A stretch of DNA of 64,000 bases from Streptomyces sp. NBC_00273 (GCF_036178145.1 NZ_CP108067.1:10121001-10185000), one strand, 5' to 3'; numbered from the stretch's first letter, positions 52,615 through 62,076 are shown. Translations and numbers: made by a program. Notes: generated from the letters alone by a model not told the origin.

Positions 52615-52661
52615 GGTGCTGGTGCTGGTGCTGGTGCTGGTGCCGGTGCTGGTGCCGGTGC
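52615..52661. repeat. GGTGCT hexanucleotide tandem repeat between ACP and amidotransferase genes
   Basis: About eight copies of GGTGCT/GGTGCC in tandem. It lies in the ~130-bp gap between the ACP stop and the amidotransferase start. It could vary by slippage and alter the leader of the downstream gene; effect unknown. Confidence 0.8.
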
Positions 52662-52691
52662 CTGCGACAGCGATTCGACTGAGGTGGACGC

Positions 52692-52949
52692 CTACACCCG
52701 CTGGGCGAGTTGGGCGTTGATCAGACCGAGGAGCTCGCCCGGCGTCCTGGCCTCTGTGACGACCTCGTCGGGCAGCTCGACGCAGTGGTCCCGCTCGATC
52801 CGGCTCACCGTGTTGAAGAGCGCGAGCGAGTCGTAGCCGAGGTCCTCGAAGGTGGTGTCGAGGATGTCGCCCTCCAGATCGACGGACTCCTCCTCACCGG
52901 CGCACTCCCTCAGCAACCGCACCAGTTCCTGGATTTCGAACGCGGCCAT
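52692..52949 (-). CDS. Type II PKS acyl carrier protein
   Basis: An 85-residue ACP. The phosphopantetheine site is Ser41 in FEDLGYDSLALFNTVSRIE, preceded by DTTFEDLG and followed by helix III (TPGELLGLINAQL). It carries the growing polyketide on its prosthetic arm for the KS pair encoded just upstream. AAAGGAACTG precedes the ATG. About 100 bp separate it from the chain length factor. Confidence 0.93.
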   Translation of the reverse strand: MAAFEIQELVRLLRECAGEEESVDLEGDILDTTFEDLGYDSLALFNTVSRIERDHCVELPDEVVTEARTPGELLGLINAQLAQRV

Positions 52950-53048
52950 GTCAATCAGTTCCTTTCAAGGGGGGTAGGAAAGCGGCTCTTGTCAGGGAGC
53001 CCGTGGCAGGTGGCCCTCGAGTAGTCCCGAGGCCAGGCGGAGCCGGTC

Positions 53049-54287
53049 TCAGGTGGCCCGGCGTACGACCAGGGCGGAGTTGAAACCGCCCAGGCCGCGG
53101 GCGACAACCAGCGCGTTGGAGAGCTTTCCCTCGCGCGGGACGTCACGGACCAGGTCGAGCAGCTCCCCATGAGCGGGGGCATCGACGTGGACGGTGGGGG
53201 GGATGACCTTGTCGCGGATGGCGAGCAGGGCAGTGGCGACGTCGAGGGACCCACCGCCCGCAAGCAGCCGGCCCGTCATGGTCTTGGGAGCGGTAACCGC
53301 CACCCCGCGCGGGCCGAAGACCGCGGCCAGGGCCTCGGCCTCGATCCGGTCGAGCTCGGGGACGCCGCACGCGTCGGCGAACACCACGTCGATGTCGTCG
53401 GGCGCCATCGACGCATCCGACAGGGCCAGTTCGATCGCCCGACGCAGACCCGGTTCACGGCCGGACCCGGGGCGCGGGTCGAAGGTCGAGGCGTAGCCCG
53501 CCACCTCGCCGTAGCGGTGCGCCGCGCCGCGCTCCCTTGCCTGTGCGGCGTCCTCCAGGATCAGCAGGGCACCGCCCTCGCCGACGACCGAACCCTGCGC
53601 CCGCCGGTCGAAGGGGACGTAGGCGCTGCGCGGGTCGCGGGAGAGGCTCAGGCGCCCGGAGCGGATGATGCACAGCCAACTCCAGGGCGACAGCGAGCCG
53701 TCGACCCCGCCGGTGACCATGAGCGGGGTGCCGGAGCGGACATGGCGCCGGGCCTTGGCGATGGCGTCAAGACCGCCGGCCTGCTCGGACACGATGGCGC
53801 TGCCGGGGCCGCGCAGCCCGTGCCGGATGGAGATCTGGCCGCTGTTGACCGGGTAGAACCAGGCGAACGACTGATAGGCGCTCACGTACTTGCCGCCCTT
53901 GCCCCACAGCGCCTGGAGTTCCGTCTGCCCGAACTCGAAGCCCCCCGCCGAGGCCGCGGTGACCACCCCGCACGCGAAGGGGGGCATGTCCCTGGGCGCT
54001 GCGTCCGCATCCGTGAGGGCTTCCTCCGCCGCGATGAGCGCGAGTCGCGTCATCCGGTCGGTCTGCGGCAGCAGCCGACTGGGCAGGTGCGCGGAGGGCT
54101 CGTACTGCGGTATCTCACCGGCGAGTTCAGCTGAGTAGCCGGACGGGTCGAAGCGGGTGATCCGGCGGATGCCGCTCTCACCGCGCAGCACGGCCGACCA
54201 GTAGTCGCAGGTGTTGAGCCCCGTAGGGGCGACGACGCCGATCCCGGTGATCACGGACCGTACCGTCGTGCCGGTGGCGCTGCTCAC
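53049..54287 (-). CDS. Ketosynthase chain length factor (KS-beta)
   Basis: A 412-residue beta subunit of the minimal type II PKS. It has the ketosynthase fold, but the active Cys is replaced by Gln in [14 protein letters not shown] (Gln169), which defines CLFs; this residue decarboxylates malonyl-ACP, and the subunit sets chain length. [14 protein letters not shown] is the usual N-terminal segment. It starts with GTG overlapping the KS-alpha stop (GTGA), so the heterodimer partners are co-translated. Confidence 0.94.
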   Translation of the reverse strand: MSSATGTTVRSVITGIGVVAPTGLNTCDYWSAVLRGESGIRRITRFDPSGYSAELAGEIPQYEPSAHLPSRLLPQTDRMTRLALIAAEEALTDADAAPRDMPPFACGVVTAASAGGFEFGQTELQALWGKGGKYVSAYQSFAWFYPVNSGQISIRHGLRGPGSAIVSEQAGGLDAIAKARRHVRSGTPLMVTGGVDGSLSPWSWLCIIRSGRLSLSRDPRSAYVPFDRRAQGSVVGEGGALLILEDAAQARERGAAHRYGEVAGYASTFDPRPGSGREPGLRRAIELALSDASMAPDDIDVVFADACGVPELDRIEAEALAAVFGPRGVAVTAPKTMTGRLLAGGGSLDVATALLAIRDKVIPPTVHVDAPAHGELLDLVRDVPREGKLSNALVVARGLGGFNSALVVRRAT

Positions 54288-55567
54288 GCCATCCTCCGCT
54301 CCGGCTTGTTCAACACCAGCGCGCTCTGGAAGCCGCCGAAGCCGCTGGCCACGCTGAGCACCGTGTCGACTGTGCGCTCACGGGCCACCAGCGGCACGTA
54401 GTCGAGGTCGCATTCCGGGTCCGGCTCGTGCAGGTTGGCCGTCGGCGGGATCACCGAGTGCTCGACGGCCAGCGCACAGGCCGCCGTCTCCAGGGCGCCG
54501 ATCGCGCCCAGGGAGTGCCCGATCATCGACTTGATGGAGCTGACCGGCGTGCGGTAGGCGTGATGTCCCAGACTGCGCTTGAGCGCGCTGGTCTCGTGCC
54601 GGTCGTTCTGCTTGGTGGACGACCCGTGGGCGTTCACGTAGTCGATGTCGCCGGGGTTGAAGCGGGACATGTCCATGGCGGCGGTGATGGCGTCCGACAT
54701 CTCCAGACCCTCGTCGCTCAGCCCGGTCATGGAGTACGCGTTGCACCGGGAGGCATGGCCGGAGAGCTCGGCGTACACATGGGCGTCACGTCGCCGCGCG
54801 TGCTCCAGCTCCTCCAGGACGAACACCGCGCAGCCCTCACCGAGCACGAAGCCGTTACGCGTGCGGTCGAACGGCCGGGAAGCGGTCTCCGGGCTGTCGT
54901 TGCGCGCGGAGGTCGCCTTGATGGCGTCGAAACAGGCCACGGTGATGGGCGAGATCGCCGCATCGGACGCGCCCGCAGTGATCACGTCGGCGTGGCCTTC
55001 GCGGATCAGGTCCGCCGCGTGCCCCAGAACGTCGATGCCGGAGGTGCAACCGGTGGACACCACGCCCACCGGGCCCTGCGCATCAGTGATCCAGGCGAGC
55101 TCCGCGGCCATGGAGGACGGCACGAAGTAGTCGTACAGATAGGGCGAGCCGTGGAACTCGTCCACCAGCCACGACTTGCCCTCATCGCTGACGAGGGCGT
55201 ACTCGCTGTCGAGGCTCATGGTGCTGCCACAAGCCGTCCCCATCATCACGCCGGTCCGGTGCGGATTTGACTGGCCCAGGATTCCGCTGTCCTCCAACGC
55301 CTCTTTGCCGGCCACGACCGCGAATTGCGTGGTGCGGTCCCACTGTCGGATCTGCCGACGGCTGAGGCCTGCACTGAGCGGGTCGAAATCACACTCTGCC
55401 GCCACCCGGGAACGGAAGGGCGACGCGTCAAACAACGAGATGGTGCGGGTCGCCGTACGTCCTGACGTGAGCAGTTCCCAGTACTGCTTCCTGCCGATTC
55501 CACCAGGGGCCACCACGCCGATTCCCGTGATGACGACGCGGCGCCCCTCGGGTATTCCAGTCACCAT
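54284..55567 (-). CDS. Ketosynthase alpha subunit (KS-alpha)
   Basis: A 427-residue condensing subunit of a type II PKS. The catalytic Cys174 lies in [16 protein letters not shown]; the two His are in [13 protein letters not shown] and [14 protein letters not shown]. It condenses malonyl units on the ACP together with the CLF. ATG 55567 follows GGAGGGAGT. It is the first gene of the leftward operon (KS-alpha, CLF, ACP, amidotransferase, monooxygenase). Upstream lie candidate SARP-binding repeats. Confidence 0.95.
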   Translation of the reverse strand: MVTGIPEGRRVVITGIGVVAPGGIGRKQYWELLTSGRTATRTISLFDASPFRSRVAAECDFDPLSAGLSRRQIRQWDRTTQFAVVAGKEALEDSGILGQSNPHRTGVMMGTACGSTMSLDSEYALVSDEGKSWLVDEFHGSPYLYDYFVPSSMAAELAWITDAQGPVGVVSTGCTSGIDVLGHAADLIREGHADVITAGASDAAISPITVACFDAIKATSARNDSPETASRPFDRTRNGFVLGEGCAVFVLEELEHARRRDAHVYAELSGHASRCNAYSMTGLSDEGLEMSDAITAAMDMSRFNPGDIDYVNAHGSSTKQNDRHETSALKRSLGHHAYRTPVSSIKSMIGHSLGAIGALETAACALAVEHSVIPPTANLHEPDPECDLDYVPLVARERTVDTVLSVASGFGGFQSALVLNKPERRMA

Positions 55568-55648
55568 AACTCCCTCCGCTGACTATTCCCAGGCCACGCC
55601 TTCCAGCGGTCAAATTGACGGGCTGGATCAGAGAATGCGATGGCGGGA

Positions 55649-55663
55649 TCGAGGCTGACTCGA
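55649..55663 (-). promoter_or_regulatory. Candidate SARP-binding direct repeats upstream of KS-alpha
   Basis: On the reverse strand TCGAGTC and TCGATCC start 11 bp apart, one helical turn, as in the heptameric direct repeats bound by SARP activators. They lie ~80 bp upstream of the KS-alpha ATG. The divergent spacing and the SARP gene beside it support the idea, but it is inference from two short repeats. Confidence 0.4.
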
Positions 55664-55760
55664 AGACCGATCCACACGCTCATCTCGGGGGTCGCATGCT
55701 GCAGCCGCCTTCCCCTCGCGGCGTTGCGCTGCTTCCTGCTGCCCGCCGGTTCTCCCTCGC

Positions 55761-56615
55761 TCAGAGGGCGGGTACGGACGCTCGATGCGCCGGGCTGCGC
55801 CGGGGCGCTGAGGGGACCAGACCGTGCGAAGAGGGGACCGGACCGTGCGCAGGGTGGGACCGTGAGCTTGCTGCGAGGATCTCCTGGTGAAGCCGCCACA
55901 GCTCGAGCGAAGGCTCCAGCCCGAGTTCGCGACGCAACAGGTCCCGCACCGTCTGATAGGCGTGCAGGGCCTCGCTGCGCCGTCCCGACTTGTTCAGCGC
56001 GATGATCAGCTGGGCGTGCAACCACTCGTTGAGCGGGTGGACGGTCACCAGGGAGCGGAGATCGGCGATCATCTCGCGGTAGTTGCCGAGCTCCATCTCG
56101 GCCCGTACCCGGAGTTCCAGCGCGGCGATGTGCCGCTCCTCAAGGTTGACCGTGTAGCCGCGCAGTATGTTTCCGCAATCCACTCCGGCGAGGGGGGCCC
56201 CGCGCCACAGGGCGAGTGCCTGGCTGGCGTATTGGGAAGCGCGTCCGAACTCTCCGACCGCCATGGACGACTGAGCACGAGCGATGAAGGAATCGAATCT
56301 TTTGATGTCGAGATTCTCCTCTTCCGCCCGCAGGATATAGCCGGGTGCGGCAGTCCGGATTTTCTCCTCCGTCTGATTCTTGTCGTTCGCACGGATCAGG
56401 GCCTTGCGCAGATGGTAGATGTAGGTTTGGGTGGTGGTGACAGCGGTCTGGGGAGACTTTTCTCCCCAGAGTTCCTCGATGAACGAATCCAGACTCACCA
56501 CCTGGTTCGCCCGTAACAGCAGAAGAGCGAGGACCTGCTTGACCTTGGGGGCGCGTGGCGTGCATAGATGCCCGTTGTGCGAGACCTCGAGAGGGCCAAG
56601 AATTTTGAATTCCAT
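55761..56615 (-). CDS. SARP-family pathway activator
   Basis: A 284-residue Streptomyces antibiotic regulatory protein. The N-terminal winged helix (MEFKILGPLEVSHNGHL, PRAPKVKQVLALLLLRANQV, TQTYIYHLRKAL) binds DNA repeats; residues ~100-250 are the bacterial transcriptional activator domain (ERHIAALELRVRAEMELGNY, LNEWLHAQLIIALNKSGRRS, EALHAYQTVRDLL). It should activate the PKS operon, like OtcR in oxytetracycline producers. Start ATG 56615 fits the family. Codon 34 is TTA (56514-56516), read by the developmental tRNA bldA, so its translation is probably growth-stage dependent. The last ~25 residues (HPAHGPVPSSHGLVPSAP) are low complexity. Confidence 0.9.
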   Translation of the reverse strand: MEFKILGPLEVSHNGHLCTPRAPKVKQVLALLLLRANQVVSLDSFIEELWGEKSPQTAVTTTQTYIYHLRKALIRANDKNQTEEKIRTAAPGYILRAEEENLDIKRFDSFIARAQSSMAVGEFGRASQYASQALALWRGAPLAGVDCGNILRGYTVNLEERHIAALELRVRAEMELGNYREMIADLRSLVTVHPLNEWLHAQLIIALNKSGRRSEALHAYQTVRDLLRRELGLEPSLELWRLHQEILAASSRSHPAHGPVPSSHGLVPSAPRRSPAHRASVPAL

Positions 56616-56909
56616 TCCGGGTGTCCTTCTGCTGGGGGGTGTGCCCGGAACGCTAACCTTCTTCAAGGATCACCAGCAATGGGAGGTCCTGAAGGTTGTG
56701 CGGTGGGCGATCGCACGGTGTACCCCCCTGTGTACCTTTCGATGTAACGGGGCCCTGTGGAATAAGGCCGATTGACCGTTATGGTCCGCTTTCGGCCAAG
56801 CATTTGGAATGATCCGCTCCGCGGTGGACGCGCATTCCGGCCCCGCATCGCGGTCGGCTCGCACAGAAGACGCCCCCGGCCGTCTTCTGTGCTCTTCTGC
56901 TCTCCGTGC
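56616..56909. other. Intergenic region SARP / TetR
   Basis: About 290 bp containing the SARP promoter. Lower in GC near 56620-56770 than its surroundings, as usual for a promoter. No gene seen. Confidence 0.4.
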
Positions 56910-57542
56910 CTACGGGCGGTAGGCGCGGATGATGAGATCCGTCGTGTCCCGGGCGATGTCACGGAGCTCGGAATCGGTCAGCTGGTGCAGGCCGCGCAGT
57001 GAGCGCACCTGCCCTTCCGCGCTGAGCAAGATCGTGAACTGGCGTGCCGCGCGGGCCGGGTCGGGCATGCTGAGCTCCCCCCGTGCCGCGCAGGCAGTCA
57101 GGTACGCGGCGACCACCGCGATCGCCTGGGTGGCCCCGTCGTCCCGCCAGGACCGTTGCAGCTCGGGGTGGAGCGGGGCCTCCGCAATCGTCAGGCGGTG
57201 CAGGGCGGCCTGCTCGGGCGAGGTGATGGCCCGCAGTAGGCGTTCACCCGCGGCCTCCAGGTCCGTGCGCGCGTCACCGGTGTCCGCGATGAGCGTGGCC
57301 AGGCGTTCCGGACCGATACCGCCGGAGTTGCGGGCCTGTTCGACCACGGCGAGGAAGAGCTGTTCCTTGTTGCCGAAGTGGCCGTAGACCGTCTGCTTGG
57401 CCACCCCGGCCGCAGCGGCGATCGAATCCACGCTCGCACCCTTGTAGCCCTCGCGCACGAACACTTTGCTCGCCGCTTGGAGGATTGCTCGGCGCTTGGC
57501 CGGCGAGCGGCCCGTGTCGGTGGTGGCGCTCGTCTCTGACAT
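56910..57542 (-). CDS. TetR-family repressor of the exporter gene
   Basis: A 210-residue repressor. The HTH is RAILQAASKVFVREGYKGAS to AGVAKQTVYGHFGNKEQLFL (~residues 18-62); the C-terminal ligand domain includes RLTIAEAPLHPELQRSW. It is divergent from an MFS exporter with paired operators in the ~87-bp gap, the classic arrangement in which the antibiotic or intermediate relieves repression of its own export. RAIRAYRP-type ending as in other members. Confidence 0.9.
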   Translation of the reverse strand: MSETSATTDTGRSPAKRRAILQAASKVFVREGYKGASVDSIAAAAGVAKQTVYGHFGNKEQLFLAVVEQARNSGGIGPERLATLIADTGDARTDLEAAGERLLRAITSPEQAALHRLTIAEAPLHPELQRSWRDDGATQAIAVVAAYLTACAARGELSMPDPARAARQFTILLSAEGQVRSLRGLHQLTDSELRDIARDTTDLIIRAYRP

Positions 57543-57563
57543 GGCCTGATCGTACCACTTGCC

Positions 57564-57611
57564 TAGACCAGACGGTCCAGTCTACTTTGTGAGAAGACTA
57601 GACGGTCTAGT
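57564..57611. promoter_or_regulatory. Paired TetR operators between the repressor and MFS genes
   Basis: ACTAGACGGTCTAGT (57597-57611) is a near-perfect palindrome. A second, related dyad (TAGAC at 57564-57568 with GTCTA at 57580-57584, containing AGACGGTC) lies 13 bp to the left. Both share AGACGGTC and sit between divergent starts. Confidence 0.7.
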
Positions 57612-57629
57612 TGAAAACCTGGAGACGCA

Positions 57630-59072
57630 ATGAACCGTGCCGGACTCCTCCCTCGCAGGAAAACCGCTGGCCGACAGCCCGACCAGGACCCCCTGGACCC
57701 GGCCCTGGTCCGCCTCGCGCTGGTCCTGATGCTGGGCAGCTTCGCCGCTGGCCTGGACACCACGATCGTGAACGTCGCGATCGACTCACTGCGCTCCGAC
57801 TTCCACGCCGCAGTCGGCACCATTCAGTGGGTCAGTACGGCGTACCTCCTGGCACTGACCATGATCGTGCCGCTCACCGCCTGGGCGGTGGACCGTTTCG
57901 GTGCCCGCAGGATGTGGCTGACCTCGCTGACGGTCTTCCTTGCTGGCTCGATGCTGTGCGGGATGGCCTGGTCGACCGGCAGCCTGATCGGTTTCCGGGT
58001 CCTGCAGGGCTTGGGCGGTGGCATGCTCCTGCCGCTGGTCCGCACGATCCTCGCCCGCGCCGCCGGCAAGGAACGCATGGGCCGGGCGATGGTCTTCGTA
58101 GCGGTCCCCGGCAGCCTCACCCCCGTTCTGGGTCCCGTGCTCGGCGGCCTGGTCATCAACTCGCTCGACTGGCGCTGGGCCTTCTACATCAACGCCCCCC
58201 TGTGCCTCCTCGCGCTGGCCCTGTCCTGGCGCATGCTGCCCCGGGACCACGAGCACACCGCCACCGTCCGTCTGGACGGGCTGGGTCTGATCCTGCTGCC
58301 GCTCGGGCTGGGCAGCCTGGTGTTCGGCATCTCCGAGATCGGCAACAACGGCGGTGATCTCTCGGGAACCGCGCTGATCGGCCTGGCCGCCGCCGCGGTC
58401 CTGCTGGTCTGCTACACCTTCCACGCCCTCCAGACGAAGATCACCCCGATCCTCGACCTGAGGCTGTTCAAGGTACGTTCCTTCACCGCTTCCTCGATGA
58501 TGTTGTTCCTCTTCGGCGGATCGTTCTACGGCGCACTGTTCCTGCTCCCGCTCTACTACCAGCAGGCCCGAGGCGCCTCCGTCCTGCACGCGGGCCTGCT
58601 GCTGGCGCCGCTCGGATGTGGCATGGCCTTGGCCATGTCAAAGGTGGGCAAGCTCATCGACAGGACCGGAGCCGAACGCACCATCACCCTCACCGGCATG
58701 GTGCTGGCTGCCGGCGGGATTGTGCCCTTCGCTCTGGTGGGACCGCACACCAGCGCCCTTCTGCTCGGCGCGGCGACGTTCGTCACCGGCCTGGGGCTCG
58801 GCACGGTCACCCTGTCCGCCTTCACCAGCACCTACCGCGGACTCTCCCCGGCGCAGATCGCCCCCGCCACCAGCGCCAGCCGGATCCTCCAGCAAGTCGG
58901 CGGCACTCTCGGAACCGTCTTCCTCGCCGTTCTCCTCCAGCAGGCCGTCGGCACGGCTGCGACCCCCGACTCCGCCTTCGCTCACACCTTCACGTGGGCC
59001 CTGGCACTGACCTCGCTCGCTGTCGTCCCGGCTCTCCTGCTGCCGAAAGGCAAGCCCCAGCCTGCTACCTGA
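57630..59072 (+). CDS. MFS drug exporter, DHA2 (14-helix) family
   Basis: A 480-residue exporter of the EmrB/QacA type. Visible are LGSFAAGLDTTIVNVAIDSL (motif D1 in helix 1), LTAWAVDRFGARRMWL (motif A), RVLQGLGGGMLLPLVRTI (motif B) and VFVAVPGSLTPVLGPVLGG (motif C), then up to 14 membrane segments. It probably exports the polyketide using the proton gradient, as OtrB does in oxytetracycline producers. Controlled by the divergent TetR. ATG 57630 follows GGAGACGC. Confidence 0.9.
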   Translation: MNRAGLLPRRKTAGRQPDQDPLDPALVRLALVLMLGSFAAGLDTTIVNVAIDSLRSDFHAAVGTIQWVSTAYLLALTMIVPLTAWAVDRFGARRMWLTSLTVFLAGSMLCGMAWSTGSLIGFRVLQGLGGGMLLPLVRTILARAAGKERMGRAMVFVAVPGSLTPVLGPVLGGLVINSLDWRWAFYINAPLCLLALALSWRMLPRDHEHTATVRLDGLGLILLPLGLGSLVFGISEIGNNGGDLSGTALIGLAAAAVLLVCYTFHALQTKITPILDLRLFKVRSFTASSMMLFLFGGSFYGALFLLPLYYQQARGASVLHAGLLLAPLGCGMALAMSKVGKLIDRTGAERTITLTGMVLAAGGIVPFALVGPHTSALLLGAATFVTGLGLGTVTLSAFTSTYRGLSPAQIAPATSASRILQQVGGTLGTVFLAVLLQQAVGTAATPDSAFAHTFTWALALTSLAVVPALLLPKGKPQPAT

Positions 59073-59208
59073 TGGCCGGTCGCAACGATCGCATCGCGTG
59101 AATCCAGGGCGGGCCGCAGCATCGCGAAGCACACCGTTGTCAGCGGGTCGCATCGCAGGCCTACGAGGTCCCCGGTGCCGCACACGGCGTGCATGGAAAG
59201 GAACCGCT

Positions 59209-60204
59209 ATGTCTGATGCAACCCGGCAGGACATTGCCATCAGTGTCGAAGGACTGACCAAGCGCTTCGGTAGAACGCAGGCGCTGCGAGGCGTGAGCTT
59301 CACAGCGGATACCGGCAGCGTGGTGGGGGTACTCGGCCCCGGTGGAGCTGGAAAGACGACCACGCTGCGAGTTCTGGCCACCCTCCTGAAGCCGGACAGC
59401 GGCCGGGTCGCCGTCGGCGGCTACGACGTGTGCCGTGCTGCACCGGCGGTGCGCAGGGCCATCGGGTTCGCCGGGCAGCGGGAGGCCCTGGATGAGTTTC
59501 TGGGCGGCCGGGAGAACCTGACCATGATCGGCAGGCTTTCCGGGATGGGGCGTACGGCGGCGAGGAACCGGGCCGATGAGCTCCTCGGGGAATTCGGCCT
59601 GACGGCCGAGGCCGAACGGCCGGTGAAGTCGTACTCGAGTGCTGCACGGCGTCGGCTGGACCTGGCCGCCTGCCTGGTCGCCCGCCCCCGGATCCTGCTT
59701 CTCGACGAGCCGACCGCTGGTTTCGACCCCCGCAGCCAGCACGCCATGTGGGACGCAGTGAAGGAACTGGTGGCCGAGGGCACGACCCTCGTTCTGGCTA
59801 CGCAACACCTGGAAGAGGCCGACCGACTCGCCGACCGCCTTGTGATCCTCGACCGGGGCCGCGTCGTCGCTGACGGCACTCCGGCCCGCCTGAAGGCCGC
59901 GGCCGGCCCCGGCCGACTGGAGGTGTGCGTCTCGTCGGGTGGCGACCTGCCCACCGCGGCGTTCGTGCTCGGTGACTTCACCACCGGGCCGGCCACCATC
60001 GACTCGGTGACCCGCCGCATTCTCGTCCACGTGGACGAACGGCCCCAACTGGCCACGGACGTCGTGCTGTCGATGCAGGCAGCCGGTATCAGCCTGGACG
60101 ACTGTGCGCTACGCCGACCCTCCCTCGACGAGGCCTTCCTCGCCCTCACCGCTGAGCACAGGAATCCGACGGCGCGCGACGGTGCCGCGGCTGTCATCCA
60201 CTGA
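59209..60204 (+). CDS. ABC transporter ATPase, DrrA-like, with atypical signature
   Basis: A 331-residue ATPase of the daunorubicin-resistance type. Walker A is VLGPGGAGKTTTLRVLA (Asn of the common GPNG replaced by Gly), the Q-loop FAGQREALDEFLGGRENL, Walker B RILLLDEPTAGFDPRSQ and H-loop ATQHLEEADRLAD. The ABC signature reads KSYSSAARRRLDLAACL where most relatives have YSGGMRRR. Loss of the Gly pair could weaken ATP hydrolysis. ATG 59209 follows GGAAAGGA. With the next gene it forms an exporter; both follow the MFS gene. Confidence 0.88.
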   Translation: MSDATRQDIAISVEGLTKRFGRTQALRGVSFTADTGSVVGVLGPGGAGKTTTLRVLATLLKPDSGRVAVGGYDVCRAAPAVRRAIGFAGQREALDEFLGGRENLTMIGRLSGMGRTAARNRADELLGEFGLTAEAERPVKSYSSAARRRLDLAACLVARPRILLLDEPTAGFDPRSQHAMWDAVKELVAEGTTLVLATQHLEEADRLADRLVILDRGRVVADGTPARLKAAAGPGRLEVCVSSGGDLPTAAFVLGDFTTGPATIDSVTRRILVHVDERPQLATDVVLSMQAAGISLDDCALRRPSLDEAFLALTAEHRNPTARDGAAAVIH

Positions 60205-60234
60205 CCTCGTCACGCCAAGGGAGTTGCCGCACAG

Positions 60235-61089
60235 ATGTCTGCTCTCGCCCCATCCGGCACCGGACTTGACCCGGACCCCCGCCCTCCGGCGGGCCAGGTA
60301 CGTCAAATGATCAGCAACGCTCTCGTCCTCGCGCGCCGGTTCCTGGCCCGTACGCTCAGTCGGCCGCAGACGCTCATCGGCATCGCCCTCACCCCGGTCG
60401 CCCTCACCCTGCTGTTCGCGGCTGTCCTGGGCGACACGGTCAGCCTGCCAGGGGGCATCGACTATCACGACTACCTGGTGCCCGGCATGTTCGCCATGAC
60501 CGTGGCCTCGGCGGCCACGGGCACAGCGGTTGCCGTCAACAGCGACATGACCAACGGCATCATCGACCGCTTCCGGTCACTACCCATGTCGGGGGCCGGT
60601 GTGCTTGTCGGGCAGAGCCTGGCCGCCCTGCTCACCACAGCGGTCGCCGCCGCTCTGCTGGCAGTCACCGGAACGGCCATCGGATGGCGCGTCCACGCCG
60701 GTGCCCCTCACGTCGCGGCCGCATTCGGCCTGATCCTACTGTTCGCGTACGCGCTCAACTGGGGGATGTCCTGTCTCGGCATGCTGTTCCGCAGCGCCGA
60801 GGGGCTGCAGCAGTTCGGACTCCTCCTGACGTTCGGATCGACCCTCCTGTCCAGCGCGTTCGTCCCCACTGCCAACATGCCGTCCGCATTGAAGACGGTG
60901 GCGCACTGGAATCCCCTCAACGTACTGACCGTGGCGGTCCGCAATCAGCTCGGCGCCCCTCACCCGGCCGACGCGGCCCCGGCATGGCCCATGCAACACC
61001 CCGAGGCCGCAACCATGATCTGTTCGCTGGCGATGCTCGCCGTCTTCGCTCCGCTCGCCGTACGCCTCTACCGCACCCGCAGGCATTAA
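60235..61089 (+). CDS. ABC-2 type transporter permease, DrrB-like
   Basis: A 284-residue permease with six predicted membrane helices (TLIGIALTPVALTLLFAAVL, YLVPGMFAMTVASAATGTAV, LLTTAVAAALLAVTGTAIGW, AAFGLILLFAYALNWGMSCL). DMTNGIIDRFRSLPMSGAGV is the typical cytoplasmic loop that meets the ATPase. It should form the channel for the DrrA-like ATPase 30 bp upstream. ATG 60235 follows AAGGGAG. Confidence 0.9.
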   Translation: MSALAPSGTGLDPDPRPPAGQVRQMISNALVLARRFLARTLSRPQTLIGIALTPVALTLLFAAVLGDTVSLPGGIDYHDYLVPGMFAMTVASAATGTAVAVNSDMTNGIIDRFRSLPMSGAGVLVGQSLAALLTTAVAAALLAVTGTAIGWRVHAGAPHVAAAFGLILLFAYALNWGMSCLGMLFRSAEGLQQFGLLLTFGSTLLSSAFVPTANMPSALKTVAHWNPLNVLTVAVRNQLGAPHPADAAPAWPMQHPEAATMICSLAMLAVFAPLAVRLYRTRRH

Positions 61090-61417
61090 ACCGGAGACGA
61101 TGAATTGACGACCACTCATTTGAGCCATTCACATGTCATCCGAGAGCGCGACCGCGCACCGGCTGCCCGCACACGTATATTCAGGTAGCCCAGCTCTCGA
61201 AGTCCAACAGCACTATCTCGATATTTAGAGAGAGTGCGCTGCGTGGTGTCCAACCATCTTTCTGTGCACCTACCGTTAGGTGGATGAGGTATTTTGCGAA
61301 AGGTTTACAAACCCATTGTCTTGGACTTGCTTGATCTGAACCCTGCCTGCTTAGGATGGGCGCGATCCGTCTGATTGACTGATGCACGTACTTCATATGC
61401 CAACGGGGGGCGTAGGG
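61090..61417. other. Low-GC intergenic region before the LuxR-type gene
   Basis: About 330 bp, clearly AT-richer than its surroundings, with no coding frame supported. It contains the promoter of the LuxR-type regulator. Confidence 0.45.
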
Positions 61418-62059
61418 ATGACCGCGCGGGACATCAAAGTCTTACTCGTCGATCATCAAGCATTGTTTCGCGAGTCACTCGGCGTGACGTTGAACGGTGA
61501 ATTTGATATGCAGGTCGTCGGCTGCGTCGGTTTCGGTGCCGAGGCCGTGAGCATCGCGGAGAGCGTGGAGCCACACGTAATAATCCTGGACGCGGACCGT
61601 CCAGAAGAAGTGATGGAAGCATTTGCGCTACTCCGGGACGCCTCCAGCGATTCTCGCTTCCTGGTGCTCAGCTCGCAGGACCACCCGGCGCTTCTCCAAG
61701 AATTACTACAGTGCGGCATAAGCGGCTTTCTAGCAAAGGCGGTTACCGTTCTTGAGCTTGTCTCTGCTATTCGAGCCGTCATTGCGCGTGATGGCTGCGT
61801 GGTTCTTTCCGTAGCCCGTTCCAGCATTACCCGACTCGGTCGGACCGAAGGTGGCGGCGAGCTTTCTGAACGCGAGGAGGATGTCATCAAGCGCATCTCG
61901 GACGGTCTCACCAACAGTCAGATAGCCAGTCGTCTATCCATTTCTGAAGGGACCGTGAAACGGCACGTACACAGCATTTTCGGCAAGCTGGGTGCGGTCT
62001 CCCGGATCGACGCAGTCAATAAGTACAGCCGGTTGCACTTGTCGGCGACCAGATCCTGA
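61418..62059 (+). CDS. NarL/LuxR-type response regulator, TTA-containing
   Basis: A 213-residue regulator. The receiver domain starts IKVLLVDHQALFRESLGVTL, has the phosphorylatable Asp in VIILDADRPEEV (~residue 58) and Lys in GFLAKAVTVLEL. The second acidic residue is His (VDH), so phosphorylation may be weak. The C-terminal LuxR HTH is LSEREEDVIKRISDGLTNSQ and SISEGTVKRHVHSIFGKLG. Two TTA codons (61442-61444, 61703-61705) suggest bldA control. No kinase is adjacent. Lower GC than its neighbours. The ATG at 61418 has GGGGGG-CGTAGGG ahead; an earlier ATG 61382 is less likely. Confidence 0.88.
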   Translation: MTARDIKVLLVDHQALFRESLGVTLNGEFDMQVVGCVGFGAEAVSIAESVEPHVIILDADRPEEVMEAFALLRDASSDSRFLVLSSQDHPALLQELLQCGISGFLAKAVTVLELVSAIRAVIARDGCVVLSVARSSITRLGRTEGGGELSEREEDVIKRISDGLTNSQIASRLSISEGTVKRHVHSIFGKLGAVSRIDAVNKYSRLHLSATRS

Positions 62060-62076
62060 CGGGGCCGAACCCCTGG

